5,920 nucleotides of DNA from an uncultured bacterium. Its GTDB lineage: Bacteria > Planctomycetota > UBA1135 > UBA2386. This document shows positions 1-5,697 of this stretch, in pieces; positions within the stretch are counted from its first letter, which is position 1; each line of letters opens with the position of its first letter. A program made the position numbers and the translations under genes. The DNA lies in contig CALKYL010000164.1 in NCBI GenBank assembly GCA_938003515.1, positions 1 through 5,920 of the forward strand, read 5' to 3'. The notes under the pieces were generated by a model that was not told the origin of the DNA, made no database searches, and worked only from the letters and a program-made list of their open reading frames with translations.

Positions 1-274
1 CGGGCTGCTGCGCGTCGGCCGTCTCGTCGCTCGGCTGCTTCGGCGCCGGCGCCTTGCCCTCGTTGAGCACGCGCGTGTGCACCTCGTCGAGGCGACGCTG
101 GTGGTACGGCCGCGGCCGTCGCGGCCGCTCCTTGAGTTCTTCCTCGAGGCGCTGCAGCTTCGGATCGGTGAACGTCGCGGTCTCGTCGTGCCACGGACCG
201 GTCTTGCCCGCCTCGATCGTACGCTTCAGCTCGTCGTCGTCGAACGCGTCGGTGATGTCGCCGTTCGGATCCAT
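1..274 (-). CDS. Hypothetical charged protein, N-terminal part (runs off the left edge)
   Basis: I do not recognise this protein. An open minus-strand frame of 91 codons without a stop begins at ATG 274 and continues past the left edge, so the C-terminus is missing. The N-terminus is acidic (MDPNGDITDAFDDDELK). A segment containing TGPWHDETATFTDPKLQ follows, then a strongly charged, probably helical stretch (residues about 42-52, rich in Glu, Leu and Lys), a basic Arg/Pro patch (about 52-62), and a Pro/Ala/Gln-rich end. It has no signal peptide or membrane segment, so it is probably cytosolic. I chose ATG 274 because an AGGGA-type ribosome-binding site lies 5 nt upstream. An in-frame ATG at 289 would add MPGTG but has no comparable site. 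The gene points the same way as the dioxygenase gene and starts 152 nt beyond its stop. Third positions are mostly G/C, which supports real coding, but the call rests on composition and frame only. Confidence 0.55.
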   Translation of the reverse strand, partial: MDPNGDITDAFDDDELKRTIEAGKTGPWHDETATFTDPKLQRLEEELKERPRRPRPYHQRRLDEVHTRVLNEGKAPAPKQPSDETADAQQP

Positions 275-367
275 TCCCGTCCCTGGCATCGGCCGGACCG
301 GGCCACCGGGTTGAGCAGCGGGTAGGGAGATTCCCCTGGATCGCAGCACCCCGGGCGGCGCCTCGCG

Positions 368-414
368 GGCGTCCGGACGCCGGCCCTCGGAGCCGGCCCC
401 CGAAGCCGGGGCTC
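368..414 (-). terminator. Possible terminator or 3'-end stabilising structure after the dioxygenase gene
   Basis: On the minus strand this lies just downstream of the dioxygenase stop. It contains the GC-rich hairpins formed by the tandem units and a perfect 14-bp palindrome, GGCGTCCGGACGCC, at 368-381. No U-tract follows in the minus-strand transcript, so a standard intrinsic terminator is not shown. Transcript-end stabilisation, or ending by Rho, is equally possible. The call rests on position and folding potential only. Confidence 0.3.
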
Positions 415-428
415 GGACGCCGGGGCTC
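375..428. repeat. Four imperfect 13-14 nt GC-rich tandem units at the 3' end of the dioxygenase gene
   Basis: The units are GGACGCCGGCCCTC (375-388), GGAGCCGGCCCCC (389-401), GAAGCCGGGGCTC (402-414) and GGACGCCGGGGCTC (415-428). All share a G-R-A-(C)-G-C-C-G-G core, and the last unit overlaps the TGA stop of the minus-strand dioxygenase gene. The units can pair with each other: GCCGGC at 379-384 with GCCGGC at 392-397 across a 7-nt loop, or GAGCC at 390-394 with GGCTC at 410-414. The array therefore gives several alternative hairpins in the transcript. Confidence 0.6.
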
Positions 429-1029
429 AGATGACGAACGGCGCCCGCCCGCACTCGGGCGAGTAGTACTTGATGCGCATCGGGCTGACCTTGCCCGTGA
501 CCGGATCGAAGACGTTCACCTCGTCGAGGTCGCGGCCGTAGACGTGCAGCGAGATCGTCGGCTTGCCGCTCGTGTTGCCGATCCGGTGGATCTCCTCGTA
601 GGGCGGCAAGAGGTAGGCGACGCCGCCCGTCGACACGTCGGTGCCGCGCGACTGCTCCAGCTCGCAGTAGTCGGGCCGCGAGCCGTCGTCGAGCCGGTCG
701 TAGCAGATCTCCTCGAGGGTGTTCTGCACGAGCCCCATGACGCCCCAGCACGAATGGTCGTGGATCGGGGTCATCTGGCCGGGCAGCCAGACGAGCGCCA
801 GCACGATGAACCGGTTCTGCGGGTCCTTGTGCAGCAGATGGCGGGTGTAGCAGTCCTTGCTGCCGACCCGGAAGCGCTCCTCGAGCCAGCGGTCGTCCGC
901 GCACAGCTGCTTGGTCGCCTTCGACACCTCGCGGATGATCACGCGGTTGGACGGCCGGCGGTCGAGCACCTGCTCGATCGTGTGCACGTAGTCCTGGAGG
1001 TCGTAGGTCAGCGGGGAGGAGGTCGACAT
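427..1029 (-). CDS. cdo: Cysteine dioxygenase type I (thiol dioxygenase, cupin fold)
   Basis: This enzyme oxidises L-cysteine with O2 to cysteine sulfinate, using one non-heme Fe(II) in a cytosolic cupin; it begins sulfur-amino-acid breakdown toward pyruvate/sulfite or hypotaurine. The 200-residue length fits bacterial family members. Cupin motif 1 is PGQMTPIHDHSCWG with iron ligands H90 and H92. The third ligand is H148 in EEIHRIGN, followed by SLHVYG with H162 and Y164, the counterparts of mammalian His155 and Tyr157. R63 in CYTRHLL sits where mammalian CDO has the carboxylate-binding Arg60; 3-mercaptopropionate dioxygenases have Gln there, so cysteine is the likelier substrate. The Cys of the mammalian Cys93-Tyr157 crosslink is not at the expected spacing, as is usual in bacteria. 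The frame stays open to 1143, but I chose ATG 1029 because the family-like sequence begins soon after it (LTYDLQDYVHTIEQVL) and upstream residues are Arg/Pro-rich filler. Neither start has a good ribosome-binding site. It is transcribed away from the methyltransferase gene. Confidence 0.93.
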   Translation of the reverse strand: MSTSSPLTYDLQDYVHTIEQVLDRRPSNRVIIREVSKATKQLCADDRWLEERFRVGSKDCYTRHLLHKDPQNRFIVLALVWLPGQMTPIHDHSCWGVMGLVQNTLEEICYDRLDDGSRPDYCELEQSRGTDVSTGGVAYLLPPYEEIHRIGNTSGKPTISLHVYGRDLDEVNVFDPVTGKVSPMRIKYYSPECGRAPFVI

Positions 1030-1120
1030 CGGGCGCGTGGTCGCTGGCCGGCGATGGGCCGGACGCGGCCCCACCATCATCGCCGTTCGGGGCCGACTTC
1101 GCCATCCGCGGTCCGGTCCG

Positions 1121-1135
1121 GGCCGTCCGACGGCC
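1121..1135. promoter_or_regulatory. Inverted repeat in the divergent spacer, candidate operator
   Basis: GGCCGTC-C-GACGGCC is a perfect 7-bp dyad around a single base, ending one base before the methyltransferase ATG at 1137. It lies in the 107-nt spacer between two divergent genes, where a regulator controlling one or both could bind. It could also form a short RNA hairpin covering the translation start. GGTCCGGTCC lies immediately upstream. No convincing -10 or -35 boxes are visible in the spacer on either strand. In DNA this GC-rich, short dyads arise easily by chance. Confidence 0.25.
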
Positions 1136-1136
1136 G

Positions 1137-2237
1137 ATGACATCGGCGATGCAGGTCGAACGGCTCGGCAGCCCGGCGGCGGCGCGCGGCTTCTACGAGG
1201 CCCGCTACGCGCACGGCTACATGGACGCGTGGGACGGCGATCGCCGCCGGCGCCTCCAGGACGTGCTCGCCGGCCTCGACCTGCCGGCCGGAGCGCGGGT
1301 TCTCGACTTCGGCTGCGGGTCGGGTGCTCTGACCGGCCTGCTCGCGGCGCGCTGGCCCGACGCGGAGGTCCTCCGCGCCGACATGATCGCCACCGCGGTC
1401 GCGAGCGCCGCCGCCCGCGTGCCTGCGGCGCGCTTCGAGGTGCTCGACGCGGCGTTCGTCGATGCGCACCGCGGCCGGTTCGACCTGGTCTTCAGCCACC
1501 ACGTGCTCGAGCACGTGTTCGACCTCGACGCGACCGTGCGCGACCTCGCCGCGCTGGTGGCGGCGGGCGGACGCATGGTGCACGCCCTGCCGTGCGGCAA
1601 CGCCGGCAGCCTGGCGCACTGGCTGTGCCGGCAGCGCCCGGGCGGGGTCGACGCCGGCCGCGGCAACCGCTTCTTCTTCGAGGAGTCGAGCCACCTGCGC
1701 CGGCTCCGCACCGACGACCTCCGCGCTGCGTTCGCCGCCCACGGCTTCGCGCTGACCGGCGCCGCCTACGGCTACCACCGCTTCGGCGTGCTGCGGCTGA
1801 TGACGGAGATGACGCCCGCCGACTGGCTGCCGATGGTCGATCCCCGTCCGTGTCGCCCGACGAGCCGACCCGCGGTGGCTGCGCTGTTCGTGCTGGTCGC
1901 GGTCATCGCCGCCTTGCGCGCGCCGCTGCAGGTGCTGCGCCGGGCCCGGCGCTGCTGGCGGCAGGTGTTCCGGTTCCGCACCCGGCGCCTCTTCGCCCCG
2001 ACCACGCTGGCGCTGTTCGCGCTCGCCGTGCCGGGCGCGCTCGCGGCGCCGGTCTCGCTGCCGGTCGAACTGCTCGTGCGCGCCGTCGACCGCCGCGAGT
2101 GGCGCCGGCGGCGCGGCGACCCCGCCGGCTCCGAGATGATGCTGACGTTCGCCCGGGTGGGCCCGTCGGCGCCACCGGCCGAAGCTGTGGACATCGGGGC
2201 CGCCGGCGGGAAGATGGCCGCCGCCCCGTCGGTCTGA
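1137..2237 (+). CDS. Class I SAM-dependent methyltransferase with hydrophobic C-terminal extension
   Basis: It is predicted to transfer a methyl group from S-adenosylmethionine to an unknown acceptor. Residues 20-45 (YEARYAHGYMDAWDGDRRRR) resemble the lead-in of many such enzymes. The SAM-binding motif I is VLDFGCGSG at 55-63, an acidic residue after the second strand is probably D82, and FDLVFSHHVLEHV at 115-127 matches the motif after the fourth strand. The catalytic domain ends near residue 225. Residues 246-268 and about 288-315 are hydrophobic, separated and followed by Arg-rich stretches (RRARRCWRQ, RREWRRRR), so the protein is probably held at the inner face of the membrane. At 366 residues it is longer than a bare domain of roughly 220-250. 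ATG 1137 is the first Met in frame; ATG 1149 is possible, and neither has a Shine-Dalgarno sequence. It ends 47 nt before the lipoprotein gene. A lipid, glycan or membrane-intermediate substrate is suggested only by the hydrophobic tail. Confidence 0.85.
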   Translation: MTSAMQVERLGSPAAARGFYEARYAHGYMDAWDGDRRRRLQDVLAGLDLPAGARVLDFGCGSGALTGLLAARWPDAEVLRADMIATAVASAAARVPAARFEVLDAAFVDAHRGRFDLVFSHHVLEHVFDLDATVRDLAALVAAGGRMVHALPCGNAGSLAHWLCRQRPGGVDAGRGNRFFFEESSHLRRLRTDDLRAAFAAHGFALTGAAYGYHRFGVLRLMTEMTPADWLPMVDPRPCRPTSRPAVAALFVLVAVIAALRAPLQVLRRARRCWRQVFRFRTRRLFAPTTLALFALAVPGALAAPVSLPVELLVRAVDRREWRRRRGDPAGSEMMLTFARVGPSAPPAEAVDIGAAGGKMAAAPSV

Positions 2238-2284
2238 TCCGCGCACCGGCGGCACGCGCCCGCCCGGAGATCCGGTGCACCGTC

Positions 2285-3646
2285 ATGAGAGCCCCGCGAA
2301 GCGCCCTGCGAACCGTCCCGTCCTCCCTCGCCGCCCTGCTGTGCCTGTTCGCCGCCTGCAGCACGCAGACGGCCATCGACGCCAGCAACGAATACGCGCG
2401 GCTCGGTGACTTCCGCCACGCCTACGAGGTGCTGGACACCGCGCGTGAGCAGCAGCTCGCCGACGGCGACGTCGACCCGCGCCTCGCCGAGGCCCACGAG
2501 CGCATGCGCCGGCTCTACCTGCGCGACCGCGCGCGGCGGCTGATCTTCCAGGAGCGCGAGGACGAGGCGCTCGCCGACCTCGACACGCTCGCCGAGGTCG
2601 ACCCCGACTTCCCGGAGCTGGCGTCGCTGCGCGAACGCGCGCTGCGCAAGAAGGCGAAGCGCATCGTGTTCGCCGCCGACGAACTGCTCGCCGAGCAGGA
2701 CTTCGCCGGCGCGATGAAGGGCTACCTCGAGAGCCAGCGGCTGGTGCCCGGCTTCGAGCTCGCCGCGGACGGCATGACCAAGGTCCAGGAGGAGCTCGCG
2801 CGGCTCAATGCGAGAGCGCAGCAGCAGTTCCTCGAGGCGGTGCGCAAGGTGCCGGAGTTCCGGTTCGTCGAGGTGCAGTGGCACGCGGCGAACGTGATCC
2901 ACAACACCCCCGACCGAGAGGACGCGACGGCGCTGCGCGAGCGCGCGCGTCGCGAGAACGCGCGCGACACGTTCGCGCGCGCCGAGGAGTGCCAGCAGCA
3001 GAACCAGTTCGGCGCCGCGCTGGTGCTGTACCGGTCGGCGCGCGAACTCGATCCGGAGCTGGAGGGCGTCGAGCAGGCGATCGAGCGCATGCAGCAGGAG
3101 CTCGACGTGCTGGCGACGATCGAGCGGGCCGAGATCGCGATGCGCAACGACGAGTTCGACGTCGCCCGGCAGCTGCTGTCGGACGCCTACGGCCAGTCGA
3201 AGCTGTCGCGCGGTGCCATCAGCGAACTGATGATCGAGAACCGCGAGCTCGAAGGTCGGCACCGCTACCGCGCCGCGCGCGACCTCGAGGTGCTCGGGGA
3301 GAAGGCGGAGGCGCTCGCCGCGTTCGAGGCCCTGGCCGCCGACTGGCCGGACGGGCTCGAAGACGAGCAGGCGCGTATCCAGGGCCTGCGCGTCGACATC
3401 GAAGGCGCCGCGGCCGAGTGGGCCGCCGCCGAGGCCGCGGAGGCGGCCGGCGAGCTCGAGCAGGCGCTCGACCACTACATCAACGCCGAGCGCTACTACC
3501 CGAAGTGGCGCGACGGCGAGACGCACATCGAACGCCTGCGCAAGGAGATCGCCGGGCGCGGCGGTTCCGGGGGCGGCGATCCGGGCAGCAGCGAACGGGG
3601 CAGCGGCGAACGGGGCAGCAGCGAACGGGGCAGCAGCGGCGGCTGA
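2285..3646 (+). CDS. TPR-like repeat lipoprotein with Gly/Ser/Glu/Arg tail
   Basis: This 453-residue protein is almost certainly exported and lipidated. A basic N-terminus (MRAPRSALR) and a hydrophobic core lead to LFAAC, with C25 as the lipidated residue and Ser next to it, a pattern normally sent to the outer membrane in Gram-negatives. The rest is predicted helical and rich in Glu, Ala, Arg and Leu. Paired helices of the tetratricopeptide type (a small/aromatic pattern ending near D-P or Y-P) appear at about 32-55, 83-110, 125-157, 228-258, 276-305, 326-355 and 376-408. Examples are RAEECQQQNQFGAALVLYRS and DHYINAERYYPKW. Such repeats usually bind partner proteins; no catalytic motif is visible. 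Residues from about 424 form a flexible tail of GSSER repeats. I chose ATG 2285 because it places the signal peptide exactly at the N-terminus, although the frame is open far upstream. A weak GGAGA lies 14 nt before it. The kinase gene starts 74 nt after its stop. Confidence 0.87.
   Translation: MRAPRSALRTVPSSLAALLCLFAACSTQTAIDASNEYARLGDFRHAYEVLDTAREQQLADGDVDPRLAEAHERMRRLYLRDRARRLIFQEREDEALADLDTLAEVDPDFPELASLRERALRKKAKRIVFAADELLAEQDFAGAMKGYLESQRLVPGFELAADGMTKVQEELARLNARAQQQFLEAVRKVPEFRFVEVQWHAANVIHNTPDREDATALRERARRENARDTFARAEECQQQNQFGAALVLYRSARELDPELEGVEQAIERMQQELDVLATIERAEIAMRNDEFDVARQLLSDAYGQSKLSRGAISELMIENRELEGRHRYRAARDLEVLGEKAEALAAFEALAADWPDGLEDEQARIQGLRVDIEGAAAEWAAAEAAEAAGELEQALDHYINAERYYPKWRDGETHIERLRKEIAGRGGSGGGDPGSSERGSGERGSSERGSSGG
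3584..3643 (+). repeat. 15-nt in-frame tandem repeat coding GSSER units
   Basis: Units GGCAGCAGCGAACGG (3584-3598), the same with one AGC changed to GGC (3599-3613), the first again (3614-3628), and a last diverged copy (3629-3643) encode GSSER, GSGER, GSSER and GSSGG at the C-terminus of the lipoprotein. The stop codon follows directly. Because the units are 15 nt, copy-number change would lengthen or shorten the tail without shifting frame. Confidence 0.9.
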
Positions 3647-3651
3647 CCGCG

Positions 3652-3666
3652 CGCGCCCTCGGCGCG
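3652..3666 (+). terminator. GC-rich hairpin right after the lipoprotein stop
   Basis: CGCGCC-CTC-GGCGCG forms a 6-bp stem with a 3-nt loop, starting 5 nt after the stop codon. An alternative pairing of CCGCGC (3647-3652) with GCGCGG (3662-3667) is also possible. No T-tract follows, so it is at best an attenuating or mRNA-stabilising element between the lipoprotein and kinase genes. A near-identical element lies before the last gene in the window. Confidence 0.3.
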
Positions 3667-3708
3667 GCCGTGCCGCCCCGACGTGCAGCACCGGAACAGC
3701 CGCGCGTG

Positions 3709-3714
3709 CATAAT
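3709..3714 (+). promoter_or_regulatory. Candidate -10 box for the kinase gene, possibly leaderless
   Basis: CATAAT differs by one base from the sigma-70 consensus TATAAT and is an AT-rich island in very GC-rich DNA. It ends 6 nt before the GTG at 3721, so a transcript starting 7 nt past the box would begin at the start codon itself. No good -35 hexamer is seen about 17 nt upstream (TGCAGC near 3684 is a poor match). Confidence 0.35.
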
Positions 3715-3720
3715 CGGCGC

Positions 3721-5580
3721 GTGCGCGCGTTGTCGCTGGCCAGCCGCTTCCTGATCACCCTCGTGGTGTCGGCGGTGCTGCCGCTCTTGCTCTACGGGTG
3801 GTTCTCGCTGCGCAGCATGCGGGAGCAGATCGACGAGCAGGTCGTGCGGGTCTTCCTGCCGCAGCTCGCGCTCGACTACGCCGAGAAGATCGAGGCGCAC
3901 TTCGAACGCGCCGACCGAGCGTGTGCGATCGTGCGGGAGATCGCGCGCCGCGCGCTCGACGAGCCGGCGGAGCTCGACGCGTTCGAGGAGCAGGTCTCGC
4001 TGGTGCCGGACCTGCTCGACAACTTCCTCGATCTCCTGCTGCTGGCCGACGCCGACGGCCGCGTCGTCTACTGGCAGGACGGACAGCGGCTCGACCCGAG
4101 CTCGCACGGCTGGCGCGCCGCGCTCGTGCCCGACAGCGTCGCCGGCGCGCCGTGGTTCGAGGCCGCCCAGCGCGAACGCGGCACCCAGCACCTGCCGTGG
4201 GGCCGGTCGCGCTATCTGCATCGCGGGCTCGACTACCGGTCGATGGACCCCGGCAGCCACCACGTCGGCACGGCGCTCGACGTGCCCCGCCGCGACGGGC
4301 CGCCCGGCGTGCTGTTCGCGCTGCTGCGCTGGTCGGAGGTGCAGTTCGTGCTCGACGCCGCGCGCGAGGTGCTCGTCGTGCAGGCCGGACTGCCGTCGGC
4401 GGCGGTCTTCCTGATCGGCCGCGACGGCACCGTCCAGGGGCACACCGACCGCCGTCGCTACGGGCTGACGCTCGAACCGCCGGAGCTCGCGCTGCGGCTC
4501 GTCGCGGCGGACACGTTCGGCCGCTGCGCGTCGCGCGACGCCGAGGGGCGCATGTGGCGCGTCGGCTATTCGCCGGGCGGCGGAGACCGGGCGCGCGCGT
4601 TCGTCGTCGGGGTCGCCGTCCCCGATGCCGAGCTGTTCGCCGCGAGCGACGCCTTCGAGCGCGTGCTGCTGGTCGCGATCTTCGTGACGATCGTGGTCCT
4701 GGTCGTCTGGTCGCTGGCCGCGTCGCGCGCGATCACCGCGCCGGTCGAGGCGCTCGTGCGCGCGACCCGCCGCATCGCGCACGGCGATCTCGACGTCAGC
4801 GTGCCGGCGCGCGGCGGCCCGGAGCTCGGCGAGCTCGCGGCGGCGTTCAACCAGATGGCGCACGACCTGGAGGTCGGACGTCGGCGGCTCGCGCACGCCG
4901 AGCGCGACCAGGCGTGGGCGGAGATGGCGCGGCAGGTGGCGCACGAGGTCAAGAACCCGCTGCAGCCGATGCGCATGGCGGCGCAGCTGCTGCGGCGGGC
5001 GCGCGCCGACGGCGATCCGCGCGCCGAGCAGGTCGCCGACCGGCTCGCGCGCACGGTGCTCGAGCAGACCGAGGCGCTCGACCGCATCGCCAGCGACTTC
5101 CGCGCGTTCGCCGGCGTCGCGCCGGCGCAGAAGTCCGAGGTCGAGGTCGACGCCTGGCTCACGGAGTTGCGCGACCAGACGGGCCGCTTGTTCGCGGGGC
5201 GGCCGCTCGAACTCGACCTCGCGCCGGGCGCGCCGGGCGCGCGGGTGGCGATCGACCAGGCGGCGATGGCGCGGGTGTTCGTCAACCTCGTGCAGAACGC
5301 GATCGAAGCCGCTCCCGCCGCCGTGCGGGTGCGCATCGCGTCGCGCGTCGACGGCGATCGGGTCGTCGTCCGCGTCACCGACGACGGCCCCGGCATGCCC
5401 GAGGACGCGCGCGCGCGCCTGTTCGAGCCCTATTTCACGACCAAGTCGTCGGGCACCGGGCTCGGTCTGGCCATCTGCCGTCGCCTGGTCGAGGCGCACG
5501 GTGGCGCGATCCGCCTGCTGGCGACGGCGCCGGGCGAGACGGTGTTCGCGATCGAGCTGCCGGTCGCGGCCACGGGCTGA
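3721..5580 (+). CDS. Membrane sensor histidine kinase (dCache-HAMP-HisKA-HATPase), NtrY-like core
   Basis: This 619-residue inner-membrane sensor kinase autophosphorylates on His and passes the phosphate to a response regulator not seen here. Membrane segment 1 spans about 10-30. A roughly 280-residue periplasmic region follows, with double-Cache features (LLLLADADGRVVYW at about 104-118 and AVFLIGRDGTVQGHTD at about 228-243), the fold that usually binds small ligands such as amino or organic acids. Membrane segment 2 spans about 315-333, then a HAMP linker (about 334-388) with TAPVEALVRATRRIAHGDL. The H-box AEMARQVAHEVKNPLQPM has phosphoacceptor H408 and resembles NtrY-type H-boxes (HEIKNPLTP). 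The N-box has N522 and N526, the G1 box is DDGPGMP (554-560), the F-box has F568 and F572, and the G2 box is GTGLGL (578-583). All key residues are present, so it should be active. GTG 3721 gives the expected short cytoplasmic N-terminus; GTG 3706 and TTG 3730 are alternatives. No Shine-Dalgarno sequence precedes it. Confidence 0.95.
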   Translation: MRALSLASRFLITLVVSAVLPLLLYGWFSLRSMREQIDEQVVRVFLPQLALDYAEKIEAHFERADRACAIVREIARRALDEPAELDAFEEQVSLVPDLLDNFLDLLLLADADGRVVYWQDGQRLDPSSHGWRAALVPDSVAGAPWFEAAQRERGTQHLPWGRSRYLHRGLDYRSMDPGSHHVGTALDVPRRDGPPGVLFALLRWSEVQFVLDAAREVLVVQAGLPSAAVFLIGRDGTVQGHTDRRRYGLTLEPPELALRLVAADTFGRCASRDAEGRMWRVGYSPGGGDRARAFVVGVAVPDAELFAASDAFERVLLVAIFVTIVVLVVWSLAASRAITAPVEALVRATRRIAHGDLDVSVPARGGPELGELAAAFNQMAHDLEVGRRRLAHAERDQAWAEMARQVAHEVKNPLQPMRMAAQLLRRARADGDPRAEQVADRLARTVLEQTEALDRIASDFRAFAGVAPAQKSEVEVDAWLTELRDQTGRLFAGRPLELDLAPGAPGARVAIDQAAMARVFVNLVQNAIEAAPAAVRVRIASRVDGDRVVVRVTDDGPGMPEDARARLFEPYFTTKSSGTGLGLAICRRLVEAHGGAIRLLATAPGETVFAIELPVAATG

Positions 5581-5664
5581 CCCTGCCGCAACCACCGGCC
5601 GGCGCGCGCCGAAGCGACGGCCACGACAGTTCTCCGTCCCCGCGCGGCCACCTCCCCCCAACGC

Positions 5665-5685
5665 CGCGCGCCCCCTCGGCGCGCG
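5665..5685 (+). other. Strong GC hairpin in the leader of the last gene
   Basis: CGCGCGCC (5665-5672) pairs perfectly with GGCGCGCG (5678-5685) around the loop CCCTC, an 8-bp all-GC stem ending 12 nt before ATG 5698. It may be the terminator of the kinase transcript (no T-tract follows), or it may affect translation initiation of the next gene. It matches the hairpin after the lipoprotein gene except for two extra C bases in the loop. Confidence 0.4.
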
Positions 5686-5697
5686 CCCACCGATCCC

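Noticed and set aside
375..428. Tandem units considered as a CRISPR array
   Set aside because: The units are 13-14 nt, adjoin without spacers and are imperfect, so they lack the repeat-spacer structure of CRISPR.
544..1140. 198-codon plus-strand frame opposite the dioxygenase gene
   Set aside because: It is the complement of a clearly recognised gene and its product has no domain features.
1030..1143. Longer N-terminus for the cysteine dioxygenase (start at 1143 or 1080)
   Set aside because: The added residues are Arg/Pro-rich, unlike the family, and would overlap the methyltransferase start; ATG 1029 gives the usual length.
1037..2284. Upstream extension of the lipoprotein frame, making one 869-residue protein
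   Set aside because: The extension is Arg/Pro/Gly-rich and overlaps the methyltransferase in another frame; the signal peptide with lipobox starts at 2285.
1772..3691. 639-codon minus-strand frame opposite the lipoprotein gene
   Set aside because: Low-complexity composition without motifs; the plus-strand lipoprotein with lipobox and TPR-like repeats explains the region.
5601..5610. Palindrome GGCGCGCGCC as a binding site
   Set aside because: It is short, pure GC and expected often by chance here; as RNA it leaves no loop for a hairpin.
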